The position numbers and the translations under genes are program-made. Below, in pieces: positions 54,368 to 62,197 of a DNA stretch of 64,000 nt; within the stretch, counting starts at the first letter, position 1, and every line of letters begins with the position of its first letter. The DNA is from Myxococcus sp. CA023 (GTDB lineage: Bacteria; Myxococcota; Myxococcia; Myxococcales; Myxococcaceae): positions 1 to 64,000 of the forward strand of contig NZ_JAAEAH010000020.1 in assembly GCF_010998615.1 (NCBI RefSeq). The letters run 5' to 3'. The notes beneath the pieces are model-generated. The model worked only from the letters and a program-made list of their open reading frames with translations, was not told the origin of the DNA and made no database searches.

Positions 54368-54841
54368 ATGGCCGGATTGGAACACCTGATGCCCTTCACA
54401 CCGCTGCCGGTGGTCCTGGATACCAACGTGGTCCTGGACCTTTTCGTGTTCGATGACCCCTACACACGCCCGCTGGCCGAGGCCCTTGCGGCGGGGACGC
54501 TGACGGCCTGGACGGATGCGGACACGTTGGCGGAGCTGGGCTACGTGCTGGCCTCGCGCAACTTTCAACCCGGCCTGGGGGCGCCCCAGCGGACCGCTGC
54601 GTTCGAGCGCTACCGGGCCCAGGTCCACATGGCGCCGTCCGCCGAGTCCGTGCCCACGCCGTCGTTGCCCCGCTGCCGGGACCGGGACGACCAGAAGTTC
54701 CTGAGCCTGGCCTCGCGAGCCGGAGCGGCGTGGCTGGTGAGCAAGGACAAGCGGGTGCTGTCCATGGCGGACCGTGCGGGCCTGTCTTTCGCCATCCTCA
54801 CGCCTCGGCAGGCCGTGGCCCGCCTACCACCCAGGGGGTAG
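54368..54841 (+). CDS. PIN-domain protein (putative ribonuclease)
   Basis: A 157-residue PIN-fold protein. VVLDTNVVLDLFVFDD gives the first catalytic Asp, a central Glu lies in TLAELGYVL, and a late acidic group lies in RCRDRDDQKFLSLASRAG followed by AWLVSKDKRVL. The wording resembles the 'PIN family toxin component' group. No antitoxin gene is adjacent on the same strand, so a toxin role is unsupported. The second ATG of the ATGATG pair (54368) is used because AGGAGG lies five bases before it. It is divergent from the DEAD-box helicase gene with an 85-base gap. Confidence 0.82.
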   Translation: MAGLEHLMPFTPLPVVLDTNVVLDLFVFDDPYTRPLAEALAAGTLTAWTDADTLAELGYVLASRNFQPGLGAPQRTAAFERYRAQVHMAPSAESVPTPSLPRCRDRDDQKFLSLASRAGAAWLVSKDKRVLSMADRAGLSFAILTPRQAVARLPPRG

Positions 54842-54912
54842 ATACACGCCGCCCGCTCCGGAACATCTTTCGCGTCGAGCTGCACATTCACTCGATTCCC
54901 AAGCGAGAGAAC

Positions 54913-55539
54913 ATGTTCCGGATTGCGATGGTCGTGGCGCTGGCCCTGTCCACCTTCGTTGGCTGTGGTGGCGACGACGACAACCCTGACGGCACGCCGC
55001 AGAAGGTGCAGTGTGATGCCTCGAACTGCGCGGGCTGCTGCTTCAACAATGTCTGTCAGACGGGAACGTCGACCTCCGCGTGCGGCAAGGCCGGAGCCAC
55101 GTGTCGGACGTGTGGCACCGCGCAGGTGTGCAAGGCGGACCAGACCTGCGGCGTGGACCCGGACGGTGTCTGGCGCGTCCAGCCCGTCTCCGCCCAGATT
55201 GCCACCACCAACAATGGCTCGGCGTGGGACGCCGACAGCTCTCCGCCGGACGTGTTCGTCGAGATGGCCTGCCCGGGAGGCTCGTCCGTGTTCATCTCGG
55301 ACGTGGTGCAGAGCTACACGCCAGCGTGGACCACGGGCGGGTGTACGGCGCGAGCGAGCCAGTTGATGGCGGAGCAGTGGGCCTTTCGCCTTTGGGACGA
55401 GGACTTGGCGTCCGACGACACCATCACCGAAGTCCTGGGCACACGCTTCACCGAGCAGCACTTCGCCGCGGGCACCGTCACGTTCGGTGCTTCTGGCGGC
55501 ATGACGTCGCTGACGGTGCAACTCCAGAAGCAGCCCTGA
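54913..55539 (+). CDS. Cys-rich lipoprotein with C2-like C-terminal domain
   Basis: A 208-residue predicted lipoprotein (MFRIAMVVALALSTFVGCGG, cysteine at 18) with a short Asp/Gly linker. A small cysteine-rich module (~32-85: CDASNCAGCCFNNVCQTG, then CGKAGATCRTCG) precedes a beta-sandwich resembling a C2 domain (~90-205: PPDVFVEMACPGGSS, AFRLWDEDLASDDTITEVLG). The Asp-rich loop DEDLASDD sits where C2 domains bind calcium. ATG 54913 is supported by the signal peptide. Cysteine-rich plus C2-like lipoproteins are common in myxobacteria; the function is unknown. Confidence 0.82.
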   Translation: MFRIAMVVALALSTFVGCGGDDDNPDGTPQKVQCDASNCAGCCFNNVCQTGTSTSACGKAGATCRTCGTAQVCKADQTCGVDPDGVWRVQPVSAQIATTNNGSAWDADSSPPDVFVEMACPGGSSVFISDVVQSYTPAWTTGGCTARASQLMAEQWAFRLWDEDLASDDTITEVLGTRFTEQHFAAGTVTFGASGGMTSLTVQLQKQP

Positions 55540-55617
55540 GCACGGGGGCTGATGCGCTCACGGCGGACCCGGACAGAAGTTCCGGGCCCGCCGCGTGCGT
55601 CGATACGCCGAGGTGGC

Positions 55618-57144
55618 TCAGGCCCGAGGCGCCGGGCGGTAGCGCAGCACCTGGACCCGGGTCTCGGAGACGAGGAAGCTGGTGATGGCCGTCGGGCTCG
55701 CCTTGCCGTTCGTCTCGCCCCAGTCGATGACATGGATGCGCAGGGAGACGGTGCCCTCCATCATGATGTCCGTGTGGTCGTTCGTGAGAACGACATCTGC
55801 CTTCTCGCCCGCGTAGGCGACGAGCGTCTGGCGGAAGGCGTACCAGGACTCACGGCTCCCGGAGAGCTCGGACTTGCCACGCAGGAATGCCGTGGGGCGG
55901 GCGAGTGAGCCCAGGAGGAAGTCGCCGCCAGTGACCTGGTGCTTGAGCTTCTCCGCCGCGGGGAGGTTGGGGTCGCCGCAGCCCGTGCACTCGTCCGCGC
56001 AGGAGCAGTCGTAGCTGTCCTCGCTGGTTCCCGCGCGGCGCTTCTCGCACTTGCTGATGCAGGCCTTGGTCTGCTGGGCCTCCTTCTTGTCCAGCTTCTC
56101 GATGCTCGCCAGCATCTGCGCCTGGCTGGCATCCGCCTCGAAGAAGGACGCGTCTCCCAGGTGGAGCAGCCCCGCGATGCGCACGATGCCGTCGCTCTCC
56201 ATGGCGGACAGGGCCGTGCGCGCCGAGGTCGTCTGGGCCTTGAGCTGCGCCGGCTTGACGCGGGTCCACTTCGCGCGCGCCTCGGAGTCCTGGCCCTCGT
56301 AGTCGAGGCTCGCGCGGTCGAAGAGCTCGGCCACCTTCTTCGCGCGGTCCAGCGCCGACTTGTAGCTGTCCTTCACCGGAACCGTGGAGAACAGTCCGAC
56401 GGCGTAGGTGTTTCCCCGAGGAGGCTCACCCTCCTCGTAGGAGCGCTCCAGCGTGAGCAGCTTCTCCACCTCGTAGCGGGGCGCCCACTCCATCTTGGAG
56501 GCGCTACCGCTGCGGGCGGCGGCCTGCTTCCGCTCGAGCGCGAAGGCGCGGACCTGCTCGAAGGCCGCTGCCTCGGCCTCCGGCTTGTAGGGGTCTTCCC
56601 CCTCCACATACACGCGGAAGTCACTGAGGCAGGTGTCGTCGTAGGACGTCCCGGGATAAGTGGAGACGAGCGTGAGCCGCACGCCGTGGACCTTGTTCGG
56701 GACGGGCAGGCGGACTTCCTGCCAGCCGAGGACGTCCTTCAGCTCCATCTCCAGCGCCGTGCCCGTCGCTTGGGGGCCCGTCTCTCCCTGGACCAGCGGC
56801 TCCAGCTTCACCTTGCGAGGCCGGGCGTTGGCGCGGAAGAGCTTTTCGGACTTCTGGAAGCCATTGCGAAGGAACAGGCGGTACGTCTTCGCGCGCGACA
56901 GCTCCGGTCCCCACCATTCAATGGCCTCGCCCTCGCCGCGGCCCTTGGCGCCTTCCACCCAGGCGGTGGCCGGGTCGTCATCCGCGATGTAGAGCGGCAG
57001 ATAGTTCTGGGCGTGCTTGTTCCAGCCGTTCTCCAGGAAGGAGGAGGCCGTCACACGACGGGGATGCAGCCGGTTCGCCGAGCCCGCATTGGGTTCGAGC
57101 ATGACGGGCGGTGTCGCGGCGAGGAGGAGCGACAGGAGAATCAT
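55618..57144 (-). CDS. Exported protein with NADase-type glycan-binding (discoidin-like) domain
   Basis: A 508-residue secreted protein (signal MILLSLLLAATPPVML). The N-terminal ~180 residues match the discoidin-like 'NADase-type glycan-binding' domain: VTASSFLENGWNKHAQNYLP, ADDDPATAWVEGAKGRGEGE, then YDDTCLSDFRVYVEG. The middle is helical and charged, with a Cys-rich loop (~405-430, CISKCEKRRAGTSEDSYDC, CADECTGCG). The C-terminus (~435-508) is beta-rich. Its ATG overlaps the TGA of the cytochrome gene (ATGA), so the two are translationally coupled and may work together outside the cytoplasm. Binding of surface polysaccharide is inferred from the domain name only. Confidence 0.78.
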   Translation of the reverse strand: MILLSLLLAATPPVMLEPNAGSANRLHPRRVTASSFLENGWNKHAQNYLPLYIADDDPATAWVEGAKGRGEGEAIEWWGPELSRAKTYRLFLRNGFQKSEKLFRANARPRKVKLEPLVQGETGPQATGTALEMELKDVLGWQEVRLPVPNKVHGVRLTLVSTYPGTSYDDTCLSDFRVYVEGEDPYKPEAEAAAFEQVRAFALERKQAAARSGSASKMEWAPRYEVEKLLTLERSYEEGEPPRGNTYAVGLFSTVPVKDSYKSALDRAKKVAELFDRASLDYEGQDSEARAKWTRVKPAQLKAQTTSARTALSAMESDGIVRIAGLLHLGDASFFEADASQAQMLASIEKLDKKEAQQTKACISKCEKRRAGTSEDSYDCSCADECTGCGDPNLPAAEKLKHQVTGGDFLLGSLARPTAFLRGKSELSGSRESWYAFRQTLVAYAGEKADVVLTNDHTDIMMEGTVSLRIHVIDWGETNGKASPTAITSFLVSETRVQVLRYRPAPRA

Positions 57145-58139
57145 GGCGTGCGTTCCTTCGGGGTGTGTGACGGCGGAAAAGGTTGAAGGGGCTCGGCCCA
57201 GAGCACGAGCTGGGACAGGCCCGGCGGGTAGAGCCCGGAGTCTTCCTGCTCGCGGGACACGAGGTGGTAGACGACGCGCGCGTAGCGGGCCCCCTTGGGG
57301 AGCGGCACCTGGCGTGTCTCTCCGGGCAGCAAGCGCGTGTCCTCCACCGCGCCCAGGTGGGGCAGGGGCTCGTGGGGCCACTCCCGGACCTCCAGGCTGC
57401 GGCCGAACGTGGCCACGGTGCGGGACGTTTCGAAGAGGGGGCTCTCGGAGACTTCCACACTCACCCAGCGCATGACGTCACCCGAGGGGAAGGCATGGCC
57501 CACCTCGCGTGTGGAGACGCGGAGTGATGCGCCCGCCTGTTCCACCCGAAGGGCGGCCTTGAGGGACTCGGTGCGCCGCGTGCCGCCGAAGCCGTGGTCC
57601 CCCTGGGGCATGTGGCAGGACGTGCAATGGCGCGTGTCGCCGCTCTGGGTCTGCCAGCGGCGCCACTCTCCCACTGTGTCCTGTTGAAGCTGCGTGGGGG
57701 ACAGCCGCACCCGCTGGCCCGCGCTCGTCAGCACGGGGAAGCCGAACTGGTGACAGCCCGCACAGGGCATTCCAGGCGCCTGTCCTTCGTTGCCCGTGGG
57801 TGCATGGCAGCCGGCGCAGGTGACACCGTGTTCCTCGGGAGGACTGTCCTTGGGAAGCGGGCCCCGCTCCAGGTTCCGGGCGAGCGGCGCGTGACACTGC
57901 ACGCACCAGCCGGGCCGGTCCTCGGTCAACGCGACCTGGAAGACGTCATCCGTGCGGGCCGTGGCGTGCCCGCTGTGTCGCCAGGAGTCCACCTGGACGG
58001 CGTGGCATTCCGCGCAGCGCTGGACATACCAGTCCGGAAGGCCATGCGGCGCGGGTCCCACGTCCATGCGCGCGGTGCCCTTGGGAAAACGCGGCGTGGG
58101 GGCTGTGGCCAGCAGCGAACACGTGAAAAGGACGAGCAT
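57141..58139 (-). CDS. Pentahaem c-type cytochrome
   Basis: A 332-residue exported cytochrome. A short signal peptide (MLVLFTCSLLATAPT) is followed by five CxxCH haem-attachment sites: CAECH, CVQCH, CAGCH, CAGCH and CTSCH, all within residues ~40-190. The C-terminal ~130 residues form a beta-rich domain without haems, with HAFPSGDVMRWVSVEV as in MtrC/DmsE-like and cytochrome c554-like proteins. Methionine or His pairs for distal ligands cannot be assigned. ATG 58139 is used; a GTG two codons earlier is possible. Its stop overlaps the start of the glycan-binding-domain gene. Extracellular or periplasmic electron transfer is likely; donor and acceptor are unknown. Confidence 0.87.
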   Translation of the reverse strand: MLVLFTCSLLATAPTPRFPKGTARMDVGPAPHGLPDWYVQRCAECHAVQVDSWRHSGHATARTDDVFQVALTEDRPGWCVQCHAPLARNLERGPLPKDSPPEEHGVTCAGCHAPTGNEGQAPGMPCAGCHQFGFPVLTSAGQRVRLSPTQLQQDTVGEWRRWQTQSGDTRHCTSCHMPQGDHGFGGTRRTESLKAALRVEQAGASLRVSTREVGHAFPSGDVMRWVSVEVSESPLFETSRTVATFGRSLEVREWPHEPLPHLGAVEDTRLLPGETRQVPLPKGARYARVVYHLVSREQEDSGLYPPGLSQLVLWAEPLQPFPPSHTPKERTP

Positions 58140-58199
58140 GGACACGGTGGCCCCGCACTGTAGGCGTGATTGGGAGATGCGCGGTACAACGCCTCACCC

Positions 58200-59213
58200 A
58201 TGAAAGCCTATGAAATCCAAGCGGGGTTCGGGTTGGACAAGCTGGTTCAGGTCGAGCGGCCGGACCTGACGCCCGGCCCCATGCAGGTGCGGGTGCGAGT
58301 GAAGGCCACGAGCCTCAACTCGCGCGACTTGATGATGGTGGAGGGGCGTTACAACCCCCGGCAGAAGCTGCCACTCATTCCCAACTCGGACGCGGCGGGC
58401 GTAGTGGATGCGGTAGGCCCGGGTGTGACGCGGGTGAAGCCCGGTGACCGGGTGATGAGCCTCTTTTCCCAGGCCTGGAGCGCCGGAGAGCCCACGCGGG
58501 CGGCGCAGGTGAGCACGCTGGGCGGACCGTTGGACGGTGCCCTCGCGGACACGGTGCTGCTGCACGAGGACGGCGCGGTGCCCACGCCCGCCTATCTCTC
58601 CGATGAAGAGGCTGCGACGCTGCCGTGCGCGGCCGTGACGGCGTGGAGCGCGCTGGTCACCCATGGGGCGCTCAAGGCGGGAGACACCGTCTTGCTTCAG
58701 GGCACTGGTGGCGTGTCCATCTTCGCGTTGCAGATTGCCAGGCTGCTGGGCGCGCGAATCATCATCACCTCCAGCAGTGACGCCAAGCTGGCGCGGGCCC
58801 GGACGCTCGGCGCGCATGAAGGCATCAACTACGGGACGACGCCGGACTGGGACAAGGCGGCGCGCGCGCTGACGGGCGGCGTGGGCGTGGACCACGTGGT
58901 GGAAGTGGGTGGGGCAGGGACCTTCGAGAAGTCGCTGCGCGCGGTCCGGCCCGGCGGCACGGTGTCTGTGATTGGCGTGCTCAGCGGTGGTGCGGGGGCG
59001 GTGCCGCTGACGCCCATCCTCATGCAGAACCTGCGGGTGCAGGGCATCTTCGTGGGCCACCGGCAGAGCTTCGACGCGCTCAACCGGGCCTTCGCGTTGC
59101 ACACCGTTCGCCCGGTGGTGGACCGCGTCTTCGAGTTCTCCGAGGCACGCGCTGCTTTCGAGCACCTCAAGAGTGGGGCGCACTTCGGGAAGGTGGTCGT
59201 CCGGGTGGGGTGA
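58200..59213 (+). CDS. Zinc-independent alcohol dehydrogenase-like NAD(P)H quinone oxidoreductase
   Basis: A 337-residue medium-chain reductase, clearly paralogous to the protein at 17310-18320: both start MKAYE and share SLN-RDL, LPCAAVTAW and GAHFGK-V at the C-terminus. The nucleotide motif here is the canonical GTGGVSVFALQIARLLGA (~170), then ITSSSDAKLARARTLGA. No zinc-binding cysteines are present. ATG 58200 matches the paralogue; ten upstream codons are not conserved. It is divergent from the cytochrome gene. The physiological substrate is unknown; such enzymes reduce quinones or enones. Confidence 0.9.
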   Translation: MKAYEIQAGFGLDKLVQVERPDLTPGPMQVRVRVKATSLNSRDLMMVEGRYNPRQKLPLIPNSDAAGVVDAVGPGVTRVKPGDRVMSLFSQAWSAGEPTRAAQVSTLGGPLDGALADTVLLHEDGAVPTPAYLSDEEAATLPCAAVTAWSALVTHGALKAGDTVLLQGTGGVSIFALQIARLLGARIIITSSSDAKLARARTLGAHEGINYGTTPDWDKAARALTGGVGVDHVVEVGGAGTFEKSLRAVRPGGTVSVIGVLSGGAGAVPLTPILMQNLRVQGIFVGHRQSFDALNRAFALHTVRPVVDRVFEFSEARAAFEHLKSGAHFGKVVVRVG

Positions 59214-59293
59214 GACAGTCCCCACAGCCAGACGTGCGCAGAGGTCATCGAAGTCGGGCCCCGGAGTTCGCTCCGGGAGCCCTGAATGACGGC

Positions 59294-61117
59294 TCAGGAA
59301 CCCGCTTCGTGCGAGCCTGGGTCGGACGAGGATGCCGGGCGGGCCACGTAGGAGACCTGGGGCCCGCCAGGCCGCGGTGAACGCGGGCCTCCGCGGCCCT
59401 GGGACTGGCGCGGCTGTCGAGGGCCACCCTCGTTGCCGCCATTGCCCGGACGGGATTCCCGGACGGTGTTCTGCGCGGGAGCGCCTGGCCTGGACCGAGT
59501 CTCGACGACAGGCTCCGGTCTGCCATTGCCGCGCCGCTCGTTCCGGTCGGAGCGAGCCCCTCCACCGCGAGGACCCCTCTGGTTCGCCGGTGAGGTGATG
59601 GCGTCGCCGCGAGGCTCGGTCCGTGGTGGACGGCCGTTGTCGAACGCACGCTGCTCATTGCCGGGCACGCTTGGATTGCCACCGCGCGAGTTGGAGCGGG
59701 GAGGCCGGCCATTGCGTTGTTCGTTCTGGCGGGGACCTCTTGAGGGCGCGCTGTCCGCGAGCGGCTCATTCGGCTGGGAACCGCCCATGCCTCTGCCGTT
59801 CGCACGCGCCTCATTCTGGCGGGGGCCGTTCTGGAGCCTGTCGTTCGCACGAGGCTCGTTCGCGCGCGGACCGCCATTCGAGCCACGAGGCTCATTCGCG
59901 CGCGGGCCGCCATTCGAGCCACGAGGCTCATTCGCGCGCGGACCGCCATTCGAGCCACGAGGCTCATTCGCGCGCGGGCCGCCCTGGGCGCCACCACTCG
60001 CACGCGGCTCGCTTGCGCGCCCAGGCGCACCGCCGCCCGTCCGCTGCCCATTCTGCGGCGGTCGTGCGCCGTTGCCTCCACTCCTCGGCGGGGGCCGGCC
60101 TCCTCCAAAACCCCGGTTGCGCCCACCCCGAGGCGGAGGTGCCGCCACCGCGGGCTTGCCACGCTCACCGCCACCCTGCCTGAGCACCAGCGCCTCCAGC
60201 TCCCGAAGCTCGGCCTCGGCGGCCTCTTCGGGCGTCATGTCGCGCTGGGGGACGGCGGCCTGCTCGACCGGCGCGGGCGGCGGCGGACGGAACCCGCCTC
60301 TGCGCTCGTCACCCTGGGGCTGGAACCCCTGGTTCCGAGGTCCTCCGCGACCGTTCTGGCGAGGCCCCTCCCGGAAATTGCCCGACGGCACGAAGTCCGG
60401 GGTGAGCTCCCGGCGCACGTAGGCATTCCAGATTTCGCTCGTGTCGCTCGCGGCGCCATGCAGCCAGGGCGCGGTGCTCGCGAGGAAGTTGCGGACGTTG
60501 TCCAGGTCGCGCCGGAAATAGAACTCCGCGCGGTTGTTGCGAGCAGCGGCCACTGTCTGCGGGAAGTCGATGATGACCGGCCCCGCATAGCTCATGAGGA
60601 TGTTGTACGGGGACAGGTCGCCGTGGATGAGGTCGGCGCACAGCATGTTGACGACCTGCGCTCGCAGGTCCACGTAGAGGGCGTGCGCGTCCTCGGGGGT
60701 GGTGGGTGGGGCTTCCACCATGCGCGGGGCGGGGTGGCCTTCTGGATCCAGCACCACCTCCATGAGGAGGATGCCCTCGTAGAACATCACCGGCGTGGGC
60801 ACGCGCACACCTTGGGCGTGCAGCTTGTAGAGCGAGTCAGACTCCGCGCTCTTCCAGGCGTCCTCGGCGGCGTTCTGGCCGAAGCGGCTGCCCTTCTCCA
60901 TGGCGCGGCGCGTGCGCGAGTTGCGCACCTCGCGGCCTTCCCGGTAGCCCACGTTGTTGCGGAAGTTGCGCTCGTGGCGCTCCTTATACAGCTTGGCCGC
61001 GACCACCTGGCCGGCGTGCTGGACCAGCCATACCTCGGCCTCCTTGCCCGTCTTCAACTGGCCGATGATGGCTTCGATGATGCCATCGGCCAGGAGGGTC
61101 TCTAGCGAGTCATTCAT
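59294..61117 (-). CDS. RIO-type serine kinase with long repetitive RGN-rich tail
   Basis: A 607-residue fusion. The N-terminal ~255 residues form a RIO1-like kinase: GQLKTGKEAEVWLVQHAGQ is the ATP loop, VVAAKLYKE has the ATP-binding Lys, LIHGDLSPYNILM (~180) is the catalytic loop with Asp, and VIIDFPQTV holds the metal-binding Asp. The remaining ~350 residues are disordered and rich in Arg, Gly, Asn and Pro, with RG/RGG-like motifs and a 12-residue unit (RANEPRGSNGGP) repeated three to four times. Eukaryotic RIO kinases act in ribosome assembly; an RNA-binding tail would fit. ATG 61117 (MNDSLETLLADG) is supported by the family N-terminus. The tail's length and repetition are unusual. Confidence 0.88.
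   Translation of the reverse strand: MNDSLETLLADGIIEAIIGQLKTGKEAEVWLVQHAGQVVAAKLYKERHERNFRNNVGYREGREVRNSRTRRAMEKGSRFGQNAAEDAWKSAESDSLYKLHAQGVRVPTPVMFYEGILLMEVVLDPEGHPAPRMVEAPPTTPEDAHALYVDLRAQVVNMLCADLIHGDLSPYNILMSYAGPVIIDFPQTVAAARNNRAEFYFRRDLDNVRNFLASTAPWLHGAASDTSEIWNAYVRRELTPDFVPSGNFREGPRQNGRGGPRNQGFQPQGDERRGGFRPPPPAPVEQAAVPQRDMTPEEAAEAELRELEALVLRQGGGERGKPAVAAPPPRGGRNRGFGGGRPPPRSGGNGARPPQNGQRTGGGAPGRASEPRASGGAQGGPRANEPRGSNGGPRANEPRGSNGGPRANEPRGSNGGPRANEPRANDRLQNGPRQNEARANGRGMGGSQPNEPLADSAPSRGPRQNEQRNGRPPRSNSRGGNPSVPGNEQRAFDNGRPPRTEPRGDAITSPANQRGPRGGGARSDRNERRGNGRPEPVVETRSRPGAPAQNTVRESRPGNGGNEGGPRQPRQSQGRGGPRSPRPGGPQVSYVARPASSSDPGSHEAGS
59849..59983 (-). repeat. Tandem 36-base coding repeat in the RIO kinase tail
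   Basis: Three full units and most of a fourth, each 36 bases (starting at 59849, 59885, 59921 and 59957), differ at only a few positions and encode RANEPRGSNGGP. They are contiguous, have no spacers and keep frame, so they are coding repeats and not a CRISPR. Such near-identical copies should be prone to length change by slippage or recombination. Confidence 0.9.
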
Positions 61118-61501
61118 TCCGACGCGGGGTTCCAATGGGGGCCGGGCAGGATTGGCGGCGCAGTAGCAAGCGTGCGGGCGGCCCTGTTCGCGGCGCACGG
61201 CGGCATGTGAACATCTCGCAGGCCCTTCTTGCTACCAACACGGTGCGGCAAGCCGCCAAGAAGGCTGGCGGACGGCCTGCTAGCAGTTTGCATCCCGGGG
61301 TTCCAGGGTAGCCAGGGCTTTGAATGCGCTGGGTGGGTCATCTTGGACCATGTTTTGGGCTTGATTCCAGACCGTCTCCACCGTCCGCGTTCGCCAGGGG
61401 ACGGAGGCCGCACACCGTAACGGGTGGGTTGGGGCGCGTGCTGATGCTTGGACCCGAACGAGGGAGCGCTACGATGCGCGCCGTCCAGGGAGGGGTTCAT
61501 C
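61118..61501. other. Divergent intergenic region, no called gene
   Basis: This 384-base region separates the RIO kinase and the H1-like/EF-hand gene and should hold both promoters. It is less GC-rich near 61310-61370. A small stem CCGCCA/TGGCGG (61253-61271) is the only structure noticed. I see no convincing -35/-10 pair and no small gene. Confidence 0.4.
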
Positions 61502-62110
61502 ATGGCGACGAAGTCACGCAAGACGGCTGTTGCGAAGAAGTCATCCCGGCGTACCGCGACGGCGAAGAAGGCCACGCCAAAGAAGGCGGCTGGCAAGGCG
61601 CGCGGCGCGAAGAAAACCACCACGAAGAAGACGACGGCGAAAAAGACCACCACGAAGAAGGCGGCGGCGAAGAAGACCCCCGCGAAGAAGGCCCCCGCGA
61701 AGAAGACGACGGCGAAGAAGGCAGCGGTCAGGAAGACCCCCGCGAAGAAGGCCCCCGCGCGCAAGGCGGCGACGCGGCGGACCTCCGAGTCTCGGCGTGA
61801 GCGGCCCACGACAGGGGCGCCCTTCGTCGAGCAGGTGGAGACGACGTCCGCGGGGCTCCAGCCCCTGGCGCCCGTCCACGCCGCGGTGGACGAGTTCACC
61901 AGTTCCGGCAACGAGGTGCTCGACATCTTCCAGCGGTACGACCGCGACCGGACCGGCACCATCGACCGTGCAGAGTTCGCGCGCTTGCTGGAGGCGCTGG
62001 GGCAGAACATCTCCGACGAGGAATTGGAAATCGCCGTCGACATCGTCGACACGGACCGCACCGGGAAGATTTCCTGGAACGAGTTCAAGGCCTGGTGGAA
62101 CAGCCGCTAA
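61502..62110 (+). CDS. Histone-H1-like lysine-rich domain fused to an EF-hand pair
   Basis: A 202-residue protein with two contrasting halves. Residues ~2-100 are a Lys/Ala/Thr/Pro tail with repeated KKAPAKK, KKTTAKK and KKTPAKK units, like the C-terminal tail of histone H1 and bacterial Hc1/AlgP proteins, and should bind DNA without sequence preference. Residues ~130-202 form an EF-hand pair with two canonical 12-residue loops: DRDRTGTIDRAE and DTDRTGKISWNE, each with Asp at 1 and 3, Gly at 6 and Glu at 12. Calcium binding is thus well supported; calcium-dependent chromatin behaviour is inferred. ATG 61502 has GGGAGGGG upstream. Host codon use throughout. Confidence 0.9.
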   Translation: MATKSRKTAVAKKSSRRTATAKKATPKKAAGKARGAKKTTTKKTTAKKTTTKKAAAKKTPAKKAPAKKTTAKKAAVRKTPAKKAPARKAATRRTSESRRERPTTGAPFVEQVETTSAGLQPLAPVHAAVDEFTSSGNEVLDIFQRYDRDRTGTIDRAEFARLLEALGQNISDEELEIAVDIVDTDRTGKISWNEFKAWWNSR

Positions 62111-62197
62111 CGGCTCGTTGCAACACCGACCTGGTCCGCGCGCGCGTCTGGCATGATGCGGTCCAAGCGGGCCTTCATTCTCGTGGCAGGGGGAAGG

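Noticed and set aside
59849-59983. Regular 36-base repeats resembling a CRISPR array
   Set aside because: Repeats are contiguous, without spacers, and keep reading frame inside the RIO kinase tail.
61512-61800. Lys-rich AAG/GCC repeats at the start of the H1-like gene as a simple DNA repeat
   Set aside because: They are irregular at DNA level and explained by the KKAPAKK-type protein tail.
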